NCBI RefSeq assembly: GCF_025698545.1
Contig: NC_068571.1
Span: 37,481,733 to 37,545,732 of the forward strand
DNA from: Gossypium raimondii
Lineage: Eukaryota; Streptophyta; Magnoliopsida; Malvales; Malvaceae
Direction of reading: 5' to 3'
Length of the DNA stretch: 64,000 bases
Position numbers and translations under genes: made by a program. Shown one piece after another: positions 34,252 to 46,060 of this stretch (position 1 is its first letter; every line of letters starts with the position of its first letter). Under the pieces are notes generated by a model. The model was not told the origin of the DNA. It saw only the letters and a program-made list of their open reading frames with translations, and searched no databases.

Positions 34252-36516
34252 ATGGATCCTATGATCCGGAAACTTAGATTTCGTCTTCTTGCATGGCTTC
34301 ACCGATCTCGCTCCGGTAATTCCCCCCCCCCCCCTTTTCCTTTAATTGTTTATTGCAAAAAAATAAAACATAACCGTTGGGCTCAAACTCACTGTCTTTG
34401 TCTGTTAAGACTGTTATGTTTTTTAGATTAACCGTTGTTTTCGTTTTATGGGGAACTTATACTTATTTTCAGGTGGGAATTTACTAAGGGTTAATGGGTT
34501 TTTTTTTTTTGTAATTGTTCATGAATCATGATCCTAGAGAAAATTTTTGATGGAAATTGGTGGATTTTTAGCTTTGATCATGCTGGTTTAAAATTGGGTT
34601 TAATAATTTCTGGTGAATTTGGTTTTGGAGGTTTTGAAGGACTGTAATGAGATTGAACTTGGTAAAGTTGAAATCTTGAAGAATGATATTGCCAGCTCTG
34701 AAGATTCTTAGCTAATCTATTTACTTTTTATCAGTTTCAATGGTGCTTAGGATGGTAAACCAATTAGGTTTCAATCTATACATCTCCGTGTATGTGTTGG
34801 ACAAGACGTCTTTGTGTCTGCATATATGTAATAAATCTTGATCATATGCTGTCCCATTGTTCTGTAATTAGATCAGAAAAGAAACATTATAAGAACTTGT
34901 TAAATATATTGGTATCAGCAAATGCAATGGATAAAATTTTGAAAACTTGGCAGTGCATTTGGTTTAAGAAGGTTACTATTATGAGTTTGTCCATGATGTG
35001 TTGCATTGTCAATTATGATTATACATCATCCCCTTTCTTTTGTTATTTTTCAGGACCAATCTTGTTTGTGAAGAAGTTCTCATACAAAGATGTAAAGAGG
35101 GCAACCGATGGCTTCCACAGGATAGTATACAGCAATTCCCATGGGGCTGCTTATAAGGCCAACTTTGAAGGAGGTGAAGTTGCTTTGGTAAAAGAAGCAA
35201 GAGCTTTTGATGAAGGGAAAGAGAGTTTCTATCGAGAAGTGCAATTCTTGGGGCGATTGCATCACCGCCATCTTCTTTCGCTTAGGGGGTTTTCCACAGG
35301 GCAGAAGAGGTTGATGTCTAACTTTCATGTTCCTTCCCTTTTCTGATGTGCTTGCTTTTAGACAAAATTGTAGAGGCTTGATTTCGAAAAAAGAAAAAAA
35401 GTGTGCAGCAGTTGACACTTGACAACATCAAATGAAAGATTCATGTGTGTTTCCGTAGCTTCTACAATCAAGACATCATGCATAAAGATTCATCATAGTT
35501 TTGCTTTATCTTTGCAGGTTATTAGTGTTTGACAATATTGAAAATGGAAGCTTGAAGGAGCATTTTAATGGTAAATCTATAAAGCATGATTTATGTGTAC
35601 TTGCAAAAACTTCATTTTGTGTTTTTAAACACTGGCTCTTGACAGATCCTCTCAGGACTCCTTTGAATTGGAAAGCAAGGCTACAAATAGCTGTAGGTGT
35701 GGCAGCAGCATTGGTAAGTCGCAAACTCATGTATCTAGAGTCTGTGGGTGAGGGAGGAGATTACCGATACAGGGTTTCAAACCCGAAATATACTCAACGT
35801 TACTTTGTAAAATTTCTTCTCTGCATATTAGTTTGATCGCTGTATAACATAATTCATACACTATACCGCAGGAATACTTGCTTCTTTTCAGTAACCCACC
35901 TGTTTATCATGTCTCCATCAGCTCAAGCAATATCATGTTAGATGAAAACTTTACAGCAAAGGTCAACTTTCATTCCCTTTTGATGTTAGCATTTGTATAG
36001 TTAACACTGACATCATAAGAAGCTAATAAAAAGTAATGACCATTATTCTTTCTTTAAAACAGCTATCAGACGTCGGCCTTCTCAGTTCAATTGGAACTTA
36101 TGTTCAAATGCCTCATTCCTCGTGTTCGGAAGGTGAGTTGATACTATAGCAAGAGTTGCTTTCCATTCCAATGTGTGTTGATAGAATATGATATTCATTG
36201 TTTGATTGCAGAATGCATGGATCAGGAATGTGGCAACATAGTTTATCAGCTTGGGGTTCTGATATTGGAGCTAATAACAGGGCAGTCATCGGAGAAAGGG
36301 GGCACTGATTTAATCCAATGGGTCCAAGGATCTCGGCTAAGCAGTTCCATCCATATGATGATAGATCCAGATCTAGGGAACAATTATGATGCTGGGGAGC
36401 TTAAGAAGCTTTTAGTTGTAGCAAGATTATGTATAAAATCCAAGAGTAACCCTAAGTTTCCGGTCTCACAGGTATTTCGTTTTCTGCAGAAAAAGGTACA
36501 CATTCCCCGAGATTAA
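34252..36516 (+). CDS. Receptor-like cytoplasmic pseudokinase
   Basis: Seven exons (34252-34315, 35054-35309, 35518-35570, 35646-35713, 35872-35961, 36063-36132, 36212-36516) encode 301 residues. The short N terminus (MDPMIRKLRFRLLAWLHRSRS) is basic and amphipathic, with no signal peptide or ectodomain. The kinase fold follows: FSYKDVKRATDGF, a glycine loop replaced by YSNSHGAAYKA, Lys68 (ALVKE), Glu83 of helix C, and LVFDNIENGSLKEHF. The catalytic HRD is HVS (160-162), so the base Asp is lost. DFG is DVG (180-182). The C lobe is short, with QLGVLILELITGQSS in helix F. It is therefore predicted to be inactive in phosphotransfer and to act as a scaffold or allosteric partner. It belongs to the RLCK-like group; the partner is unknown. 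A 13-C run follows the first donor. Confidence 0.88.
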
Positions 36517-36633
36517 GTGTTGGTAAGCAGAGTTTAGTTTAGTTTTGTACACAAAATTTCATTTATTTTATTTATAGGAAGGAAGTTGGAGTTCATTCAT
36601 TTATGGAGATTTTGCAAGACTAGAACAAATCCA

Positions 36634-36644
36634 ATAAATAAAGA
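36634..36644 (+). terminator. Probable polyadenylation signal of the pseudokinase gene
   Basis: AATAAATAAAG lies about 120 bases after the stop codon, in the 474-bp gap between this gene and the convergent DnaJ gene. Confidence 0.5.
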
Positions 36645-36990
36645 ATTGTTTCATTCTGTTTTCAATCATAATGGAATAGAAATGCATGCAAATATGGTAC
36701 TAGTCTTATTGTTAAAGAAGATTTGGCGCACATGTAGCTAAAATCAAGAGTGGTGGATCCTAGACTGAAAGTGTGGAAATCTTAAGTGAGAAAACATTAA
36801 TTAAAAATAAATAAATAGCCTACAGAGAAATCGACATTTTCTATAAAAATGTCTGGTAAACAAAGAACACTTCCGGACTGCAACAGAGCAGACTTGCAAA
36901 AAAAACCATACAGTCCCAGTTATGTTACTATGAAGATCAGCTTCCATAAACCTAGGAATATGAATACTACTCAAACCCAGCTTCAATTCA

Positions 36991-38949
36991 TTACTGTTGA
37001 GCACATTGCACCCTCTGGGCACCACCATGCGTATCCTCATCTTCATCATAGGCTTCCTGAGCTGCCTGCTGCTTCCTCCTCATCTCCTCTTCAATGTTCA
37101 CATCGTGTAGCGTGGTCTCCTCGCACTCATCGAGCTCCATATCGGTCAAATGAGATGTTGGTTTTGGCGGCAGAATAGCCTCAAGTGCCATAATCTGATC
37201 AGGGTTCAGAGAATCAGGGAATTCAACGGTGAAGTGAATGTACATTTTGCCCTTGATGAATGGCCTCTGGTACAGGGGCATCCCCTCATCATTGATTGCC
37301 TTAAATGAATCTGGGATAAAATGTTACACAAGTTAAAAACCAGGCAATGCAAAATAAGAAAGCCTTAAATGTCCCCGACTACTTACCAGGCTTAACAACT
37401 TCCCCAGGAATCGACTTGATTAGAAGTTGTCGACCATCAAGATGGGTAACCACAAACTGGAAGCCACACAAAGCTTCAGTTAGAGCCAATGTATGTTCCA
37501 CAAACAGGTCTTCTCCCTTTCTCTTGAATTTTGGATGGTCTTTCTGCTGAAGGACAAAGACTATGTCCCCTGTAATGGTATCAGGCTGCAGAGCACACCA
37601 AACATCAATAAAAAATCAGTTAGGCCCCATGTTACGGTGCATATACTAGACTAATTATTGAATAAAACATACAGCCTCATCAGCTTCGCCTGGGAACGTA
37701 ATCTTCTGTCCGTTCTGCATACCCTTTTCTACAATGACTTCCAGCACTTTCTTCTCCTGAACAACCTTCTCACCTTTACACTGAGGGCAGCGGTCCTTGT
37801 CATTTATCGTCTCACCCGTACCCTTGCATTCATTGCAAGGATGTTGCATTTGCTGAATCATGGAAGGACCAAGGTGCCTGACCGAAATCTTCATACCAGA
37901 ACCCTGGCAACCAGGGCATTGCATTGAAGCTCCAGATTTCGAACCCTTGCTGTCATAAATAACACGATTACATGTAAGCAAATACTACCAACCGTTCCAA
38001 ACATAGGAGAAAAAAGGAAAGAAGAAAACTATTAACTTACCCACTGCACTTGGAGCATATCACATTGCGGGAAAGTGAAAGCTTCTTTGAGGTCCCAAGG
38101 TAAAGATCCTCCAGAGACACCTTCAGGGGATGAACTACATCCTCTCCCCGTCTCTGTCTTCTTCCTCGACTGCTAGCACCTGGTTATCCACAATAACACC
38201 ATGATTCAATCATCCAAATCTCCATAAAATTCTATCCCACAAAAACCATAGAATTACCAAATTTCTCAACCATTTATTAGTATAGCACTAATGGTTTTAC
38301 TAAGTCATCGAACAAGCCGATATTCAAGTGTTAAATTTAGAACGAAAGTGATTATGCTCCTAAAAGACAATCCAACATTAAACAACATAACAATGGTTTC
38401 AAATACCGGAGCCTATTCTTCAGTCAGAATCCTGTAAATAAAAAAAAGTTCGAGTATATCCTTAAACCCAAGAAGACATTCCAGAACGGAAGGAAAGTAA
38501 TACTCAAATAACCATATTTTAAACTAAACCTCACCTCCAAAGGGACTACCACCGAAGAAGGATGAAAATATATCAAAGGGGTCATGAGCCGCGGCTCCAC
38601 CACCCATTCCTTCCTTGAGAGCATCCTCACCGTACTGATCATATATCTCACGTTTCTCAGGATCACTCAAAACCTCATAAGCTTGAGCTAACTCTTTAAA
38701 CTGCCAATCAAAAAAAAAAAAAAACCCAGCAAGCAAAATTAGCGATAAAACGATTACACCCACAATTAATCAGAAAAAAACAATAAGCAAAGATTGTACC
38801 TTTTCAGGATCACCACCTTTGTCTGGATGGTTTTTAATGGCGGCTTTTTTATAGGCTTTCTTTAAATCATCGTGGGAAGCATTCTTGGAAACACCCAGAA
38901 TCTCATAGTACCTCGTATTATCACTCTTCTTGGGTGCTCTTCCAAACAT
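36991..38949 (-). CDS. DNAJA2: Type-A (class I) DnaJ/HSP40 co-chaperone, farnesylated
   Basis: Six exons (38949-38800, 38700-38535, 38179-38041, 37949-37673, 37585-37387, 37310-36991) encode 416 residues. The J domain holds HPD at 41-43, followed by a Gly/Phe region (GGSPFGG). The zinc finger has CSKCSGKG (147-154), CPGCQGSG (163-170), CNECKGTG (190-197) and CPQCKGEK (206-213). The C-terminal substrate domains end with the CAQQ prenylation box. Length and domain order match the plant ANJ1/AtJ2/AtJ3 family, which stimulates cytosolic HSP70 ATPase and delivers clients; farnesylation supports membrane and heat-stress roles. The gene converges on the pseudokinase gene. The symbol reflects family usage, not proven orthology. 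Confidence 0.95.
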
Positions 38950-39127
38950 CTTTTTTTATCTTTTTTTTTTTTTTGGTTTTCAGCAGTGTAGTGTATCAAA
39001 ACAGCTTTCTTATTCACTTTATTTCGGGGGAGAGAGCGAATATAACACAACAGAAAGCCCTGAACCAGGAAATGAAGGAAAGAATAAATCAAAATGGCGT
39101 GGTTCCGACGTAATTGGGATGGACTCC

Positions 39128-39135
39128 CTTTTATA
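39128..39135 (-). promoter_or_regulatory. TATA box of the DnaJ gene
   Basis: TATAAAAG on the minus strand lies about 180 bases upstream of the ATG at 38949, giving a 5' UTR of about 150 bases. No clear heat-shock element triplet was seen immediately upstream. Confidence 0.55.
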
Positions 39136-39139
39136 CGAC

Positions 39140-40211
39140 CAGATTGTTTAATGTGGAGTATTGAGATTTGGTATCCCTTTTCTTGTTTCCAAGTCTCTAC
39201 AACCTTTACCATTTCTTTAACAAATATTTTAAATTTTATTCATAGATGGAGTGATAAGGAATTTAAATTTTAATGTTATTAAACAGTCATTAAATTTTTT
39301 TATTTTTTATTTAAATATAATATAAAAATATTAAAAGTAAAATTGTGATCATAATAATATTAATTATATATATATTTAAAATATTTCTACAATTTTATAA
39401 TTAGGTTGGTGACCCGAGTGAACCCAACTCAATAAAATATTTTAATAATAATTTTGGTAAAAAAATTTATAATACTTAATATTTATCACACCTGTAATTT
39501 AACTTTTATAGAAAAATAATTCTTTCTTTTTAAATACAATATTATTTAGAAATAGAAATAAATTAGAATAAAGTAATAAATTTTATCAAATATCAAAATT
39601 GAGCAATCCTCCATCCATTCAAGTCACGATCAGAGCACGCATACAAGGGCTTGGTATGCAGGATCCTAGGCGAAGCCAGCAAACATTTGGAATCGTTTCT
39701 ACCACCCAACAGATGGGGATCAACCCCATGCTGGTCACTACAAGATGGCAACCTGGTACCACAAGTCATTGAAGCATGCATCCATTACCCTGTGTGTCAG
39801 ATTATAGGCTTTGGCAGGCAAGAGCCTGCTGGAAACCAATGAGAGTCTGATGTTAGAATATACGAGGCATGGGTTAGTTCCGGATATTTTATGAATGCAT
39901 GAAATTATCCCATAGGTATAGCGCTGATCTATGATTTCTATGTGTTTCCAAATGTATCGAGGTGGCCGGAAAGCTAGGTTTTGACTACTGTGAGGATATA
40001 GATAGCACTGGGAAAGGAGCGGGCTTAGTAATTATGTGGAAAGCTTTGCTTATGTCGAGGATTCGCCCAATCATTTTTGGGTATCACTAATATACGGCCA
40101 TCCCTCCCTCTCACTTTGAGCAGCCGATGAGCTTCAAAATTATGGAGGGCCATGACTTTCCTTTTCTAGATGTGAAGTCAAATTGGTATTAATTTAATTT
40201 TGAAAGTGGAA
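39140..40211. other. Intergenic, unclassified
   Basis: AT-rich to 39590, then a less AT-rich block (39600-40160) with short open frames but no recognised domain. The latter may be a decayed gene or repeat fragment. No feature can be named. Confidence 0.35.
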
Positions 40212-40220
40212 CGGAAATAG

Positions 40221-41727
40221 GGGCAAATGAACAAAAAAAGCTTTTTTTTTCAAAAATTATCGAAATGAGCCAATTATTTAATTATTTATCGAAATAGTCC
40301 ATTTTCCGCGAAATCGCGTTCACGTCAGCTCGATGTCAGGGTATGCGCCAGGAAATCGCGTCCATGTCAGCGCGATTTGCTTACGTGGACACAAATTGCG
40401 CCCTCTAGGACGCGATTTGCTGACGTGAATGAACAGTTTCTCATTTTTAGCTTGGAAAACTTTGGAAGGCCATAACTTTTCGCTCGGTTGTCCGATTGAG
40501 ACGGGTTTTTTTTATTTCGAATAACTTTTCGAGATCTACGCGCTGACAAAGAAGGCGGTTTGCCGCACTTTTCATCGAAAAATATCCCTTTTTGCCCCTA
40601 AATTTTGATTTTTTAGGTTTAAAATTAAATTTTGAAACATTCAAATCATTATTTTCCTTATTTATTTGAAGTAAACACCAGATTTTTTTTACAGAATTGT
40701 TGTATTATTTCTTCTAATTTGACACGTGTATGGAATAGGTCCGATAAATCGTTAGAACGTAAGTAATATAATTAAGATAATAACAGTATTTTTATAATAT
40801 ATCAATTAATTAGTTTAGCTTAGTTAGTTAAGATGCTTGCTCTTTTCCCTTAGTACCTTGGTTCGAATCTTATTGGTAATAATTTTGAATCTTTTTTGAA
40901 TCAATAGCAACAAGTACAAAAAAGATTCAAATGGCACATCACATTCCTCAACAGTCAACTCTTTTAGCATAGAAAAGGAATCCTTATGAAATTTGCTGTG
41001 CCATATCCTCTTTGCGTTCCTCAAATGGCAGATTGTGATTTTCTCCAAGTTAGAAAAAGCAACCTGCATAATGATAGAAAGTGCTAATTACAATTAGAAA
41101 TAACTTATATAAAATATTAGCTCATCGATGCTTAGGCAAAGGCATCGGTAACTCATATAATTAAGACAGTTAGAATCATTGGTCGTTTGAGAAGAACTTA
41201 AATGAATTTAATATAAAATTACATTCAGTTGACTTTTCTGTACGTAACTATTAACATATACTACAAATAATGATTTGAATGTTTCAAAATTTAATTTTAA
41301 ATCGAAAAAATCAAAATTTAGGGACAAAAAGGGATCTTTTTCGACGAAAAGTACGGCAAACCACAATCTGCCATTGAAAAGTTCCGCAAAAGTGCTGCAG
41401 TTTGTCAGCGCGTAGATCTCGAAAAGTTATTTGAAAAAAAAATTCGTCTAAATCGGACAACCGAGCGAAAAGTTATGGCCTTTCAAAGTTTTCCAAGCTA
41501 AAAATGAGAAATTGTTCATCCACGTCAGCAAATCGCGTCCTAGAGGGCGCGATTTGTGTCCACGTAAGCAAATCGCGCTGACGTGGACGTGATTTCCTGG
41601 CACGTACCCTGGCATCGCGCTGACGTGGACACGATTTCGCGGAAAATGGACCATTCCGGTAAATAATTAAATAATTGGCCCATTTCGGTAATTTTTGAAA
41701 AAAAGGGCTTTTTTTGGTCATTTACCC
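40221..41727. mobile_element. Pack-MULE (Mutator-like) with long TIRs
   Basis: The element is 1507 bp and flanked by a perfect 9-bp duplication CGGAAATAG (40212-40220 and 41728-41736), the Mutator hallmark. The left arm (about 40221-40653) begins GGGCAAATGA; the right arm (about 41267-41727) ends TCATTTACCC. Long stretches of the two arms pair, for example TTCGAGATCTACGCGCTGAC on the left against GTCAGCGCGTAGATCTCGAA on the right. The roughly 610-bp interior has no transposase but carries an NLR leucine-rich-repeat exon fragment. The element is non-autonomous. Confidence 0.9.
40905..41063 (-). pseudogene. Captured NLR leucine-rich-repeat exon fragment
   Basis: On the minus strand, after an acceptor (TTATGCAG/GTTGC), the frame reads VAFSNLEKITICHLRNAKRI, then WHSKF, then DSFSMLKELTVEECDVPFES. 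This is the irregular LRR pattern (VAFPNL..L.I..L....IWH, SF..L..L.V..C) found in plant CC-NBS-LRR immune receptors of the RPS2/At4g27190-like type. Only one exon piece is present, with no NB-ARC. It lies between the MULE arms, so transposon capture from a resistance gene is the natural reading. The 3' limit of similarity was set by eye. Confidence 0.7.
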
Positions 41728-41736
41728 CGGAAATAG

Positions 41737-42405
41737 GGCCTTTTTCTATCTTAAATTAGATTTTGTTTAATTTTTCTTTAATTAACTTAAAATCAATTTG
41801 AAATACTTTTTAAAATTTTAACATGAACTAGAATTGATATTTTGATATCCACTTATGTAAAATGAATTTATTTTAAATAAAATTATATTTTTAGAGTGAG
41901 AACCTAGTTTCATAAGATATGGTATTTCTAGATTTGAAAACCGAAGAGACCAAACTAAAGAAAAGAAAATTCATTTTCTTCGATTTTTCTGCTTTAGAAG
42001 TATAAATAATAAAAAAAGTAAAACTTAGAAAAATAAATAAATAAAAGTATTGGTTGAGTGGTAAGGTTTTATTGATGCAAATATTATAAGTTCAAATATC
42101 ACGTATACAAATTATTTATTATTTTTAAATTAAACCAATAAACTACACTCGAATAATATAAATTATTTTAATTACAAAAGATATTTTGTAATTTTTCTAA
42201 TTGAATTAAATAAATTAAATTGCTTTATTTTATTTTTATAGAAACTAAATTACTTCTAATCATTTGGCAAAAATAAATATTTCTTATGAAGCAATTACAG
42301 TGAGAGCTTTTAAAATGAGAACCAAATTGTTTTTAACCCTTCGATCAAAATGAATAAATCTAAACCTTAGATTCAAGATTTAATCTACTTCATTAAAATA
42401 AAGAG
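41737..42405. other. Intergenic, no feature seen
   Basis: AT-rich spacer between the Pack-MULE and the large LTR element. No coding or RNA feature seen. Confidence 0.4.
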
Positions 42406-44953
42406 TGTCGAAACTATTTTTTTGAAAACGGGGTCGACTTTAATTTTGAAAACAAAAACGAACATGGGAGTCGCCGCCAATCTTTTTTTATTTAAGTGTG
42501 ATCGGATCACCTCGTGATGTAACCATTTTAATAAAAGTTTAAATTTACTAAAACGATCATTTTTGGTCTACAAAATCTAGAAAATGGGTTCGGGAGTCGG
42601 TTACGCACGATGAAGGGTTAGCACTCTCGACGCGCCCAAAATTGGTACCTAGTTGATTACTTAATGTCTTAATGCCGAAAGTTGAAAATTTGAAAGGAAA
42701 TTTAAGATACAATCCCTTTTTTATTAATGTTATTAAAAACGCTTGAATAAATTGAAAAGGAAGTTAAAGACCTACTCGTCTCGACGTAACGAAATGTCAC
42801 ATCCCGTAAGTTAGGACATGATATTTGGGAACCTTCGAGAATAAGCTTGCTTTTGATTTTTTATTGGAATTTCGTATATTTTGAAATTTAAAAGGATATT
42901 TTGCTATTTAGGTTTAACGAGAAAATTGAAACCCCATAAATTAGGGTACAATTTCTCGAATCTCCCAAAACGCGAAACATTGCCTTATTTTAAAACTTTT
43001 CCCTTTTTTGAATAATAGCGAATACAATACTTGAATGAGATTGCATTTATTTTATTTGTGATAAAATAAAACGGTTTATTATGGGTATGTACAAATCAAA
43101 CATAACTTTTGAAGTGATGAAATGAAATGAAACGATAATATAGAACATGAAACGACAATTTTTCAATAAAGTATCACGTTAATGAATGACAATAATGCGA
43201 AAACAAATAAACTAATTGCAACGTACATAATGATAATAATCACATCACATGCAACAATTTAACATGCCAATATTAACAATCCAAGTACGAAACGAAATAA
43301 TAGAGAACAATTTTATATAGCTAATAGTATAAATCAAGTGATTTATAAGATTAATTTGGAATGAATGGTAAAATATCTCAAACAAACAATATATAAAACT
43401 TAAAATGAAAGAGAAAACTAAGATAGTTTAAAATACAAAACAGTACTCTTTCTTTATTAAAAATATGTGTAAAATTTAAAAGACAATGTATATATTTATG
43501 GTAATTTAAAACAAATAATATAAATATTAAATAAGGTATAAAATATTAATATATGTAAAACTTAAAATAAATAATAAAAGAAGAGCCCTTTTTAAAAAAA
43601 AATTAATTAATTAATTTTTAAAAACAAAGAATAATAAATTAATTAAATGGAATAAGGATGAAATTAAAATCGGGCCCAAAATCAGGAGTTTAATTCGCAA
43701 ATAAATAAAAATAGGGTTGCCAGGGGACTGAAATGAAATGCGCCTAAAGCGCGAGGGACTTTCAGGGAAATATTTCCCAGTCCTAAAGTGCGGTGTTTTA
43801 ACCAAGGGACTACACATGGCCTAAGGACCAGATTGAAGCAGAAATAAAATTCTGTGGCCAAAATAAAAAAAAAACTAACAAAGGATTAGATTGCTCTTTT
43901 TTGTAATAGCGGAGGGACCGCATGCGCAAATAGCCCATCAAATCAGAAAACATGCAGATCCTATCAAGGCGGGTCGGGTCTTCGGGTCCTAGGTAAAACG
44001 GTGTCGTTTTGGCCACTGATGCTAAGCTCCAAAATTGCGTCGTATTGACCCCATATAAATAGCAAGAAAAACACACACACACACACACACAAAAAAACAT
44101 TTCACCCTTTATTTTCAAAAAAAAAAACTGAGAGTCTCTCAAACTCTCTCAATCCCTCCCCCTCACATTCGACCGGTGGCCTTCTTCAGCCTTCGTCGCA
44201 CCACCCCGTGGCCGGCGGTCGGCATCGGGAAAGAAAGGCCTTTTAGCCCTCGTTGCGGCGTCATTGAGAGCCAAACTCTCTCAACCCGTGAGAAATAAAC
44301 GAAGGGGAGACCATCGACCCTTTTTGACCCGAATCGGGTGACGGAGGAGAGACCCTCTGACGGTGCAGCCACGACCATCTCCGGTGAGTTCCCTTTTCCC
44401 CCTTTTTGTTCTTTAATACTTAGTATGTAAAAAAATAAAATAAAAGATAAAAAAATGAGAATCGAACCAGTAAGAAAAAAAGTCACCTTTTAAATCTGTT
44501 TTGATTTTGTTGTTTATATTAATGTCTGTAAAAAAAATACAAGTCACAGATTAGGACTTTTATAGCCGGATTGCAAACTCCTTAATCATTATTTTTTGTC
44601 ATTTTGCTATTTGTTTGTTGTTTTTGTTGTTGCGTGTGGTTTTCTTTTGCAGGTGGTCTCACGTACGTGGAAGAGGCTATGGTGGCTATGGCGTGCGATG
44701 TGCGGATGGGACGTCATGATTTAACAGTGGCGAGTAAAGTTGTAAGACCTAGGTCTTTGCTCACCTAGGGTTTTTTTTGTTTACTGACTTTTGTTGGGGT
44801 AGGGTTAAATCTGATTTGGGCTAGGACTTAAGGCTTGATTGGGTTCAATTTGGGCTTCTAATTTTGGGCTATTGAATTGTTAATGGACTGTTATATTTTT
44901 TTAATTTGGTTTGGTTTATTTAGTACGGACCTGGGCTAATTGGGCCTGCAACA
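42406..44953 (-). repeat. 3' LTR (2548 bp)
   Basis: On the minus strand it starts TGTTGCAGGCCC (44953) and ends GTTTCGACA (42406). It is nearly identical to 56892-58645 over about 1.75 kb, then continues about 740 bases further than the truncated partner. It contains a (CA)n run near 44075-44092 and a CTATTTATATGG TATA-like motif near 44048. Confidence 0.88.
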
Positions 44954-44970
44954 GCTGTCCCTCTTTGCTC
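44954..44970 (-). other. Polypurine tract of the LTR retrotransposon
   Basis: The minus-strand sequence GAGCAAAGAGGGACAGC directly abuts the 3' LTR start. This is the place and composition expected of the plus-strand priming site for reverse transcription. Confidence 0.6.
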
Positions 44971-45089
44971 GTTGTCGTGTAACGAGAATGGAGCAAAGAC
45001 ATTTAATAAAGACCAATTTGCTCGGTCTTAAAGAATTTTGACTCCTTTGAGTGCTTCTTTTCTTCGAGCAGCTTTCTTCTAGTCCACTA

Positions 45090-46060
45090 CGTCCTATTGC
45101 TTTGATTAACTCCACTGTAACTTTAGAAAGAGATACGACTCGTAGCTCCAATCCACTCTGCCGTAACTTTAAGAGGGCGAGATTTGTGCTTTTAGTTTGC
45201 TCCACTGCAATGTCAATGAGATAAAACTTGTTGCTTCAACCTACTCCACTGTATTTTCAGGGAGATAAGATTTGATATGATAAGATCTGCTATCTACAGT
45301 CTGCTCCACTACAACTTTAGGGAGGTAAGACTTGTTATGGTAGATTTAATCTGACCTACTGCAACTTTAGAGGTATAGGATTCAGCTTCAGTTAACTCCA
45401 CTGCAACTTCAGGGAGATAAGACTTGTATCCTGTCCTCAATCTATTTTACTGCAACTTCAGGGAGATAAGATTGGTTTAAACTGCTCCACTGCAACTTCA
45501 AGGAGATAAGGTTTGCTATAATATGCTCTACTATAACTTTAGTAAGATAAGATCGGCAATTTATAGCTTTAAACTGTTCCACCGCAACTTTAGGGAAATA
45601 AGATTCGCTATCTTCAGTCTACTCCACTGCAACTTCAGAGAGAGAAGATTGGTTTAAATTGCTCCACTGCAACTTCAGAGAGATAAGGTTTGCTATGATT
45701 TGCTCTATTACAACTTCAGCGAGATAAGATCGGTAATTTATAGTTTTAATCTGTTTTATTGCAACTTTAGGGAAATAAGATTCGCTATCTTCAGTCTGCT
45801 CCACTGTAACTTTAGAGAGATAAGACTTGGTTTCAACTTGCCCCACTGCAACTTTAGGGGGATATGTTTAGTGACTTCAATATACTCCACTGCAACTTCA
45901 GGGAGATAAGATTTGATATCTTTAGTCTGCTCCACTGCAACTTCAGGGAGGTAAGACTAGTGGCTTCAATCTGCTCCACTGCAACTTCAGGGAGATAATA
46001 TTCACCATGATGACTTCAATCCATCCCACTGCAACTTTAAGGGTATAGGATTTGTGGTTT
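45090..46060 (-). repeat. Minisatellite between integrase and 3' LTR
   Basis: About sixteen imperfect units of roughly 50-65 bases each contain the core CTCCACTGCAACTTCAGGGAGATAAGA or close variants (plus-strand reading, given here in two parts: CTCCACTGCAACTTCAG and GGAGATAAGA). Translated short frames are repetitive (YLSKVTVEQ-type) and do not look like a real protein. Such arrays occur in the untranslated 3' region of Tat/Ogre elements. Confidence 0.8.

Noticed and set aside
36849..37927. Plus-strand frames opposite the DnaJ gene
   Set aside because: They are antisense shadows of well-supported DnaJ exons.
39600..39850. Faint resemblance of a plus-strand frame to part of Rubisco small subunit (IIGF near a QV-rich segment)
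   Set aside because: Only a handful of residues agree, the catalytic-loop and YYDGRYW-type signatures are missing, and the match could be chance.
45619..45909. Repetitive small proteins in the 45-46 kb interval
   Set aside because: They are translations of the minisatellite and carry no conserved fold.
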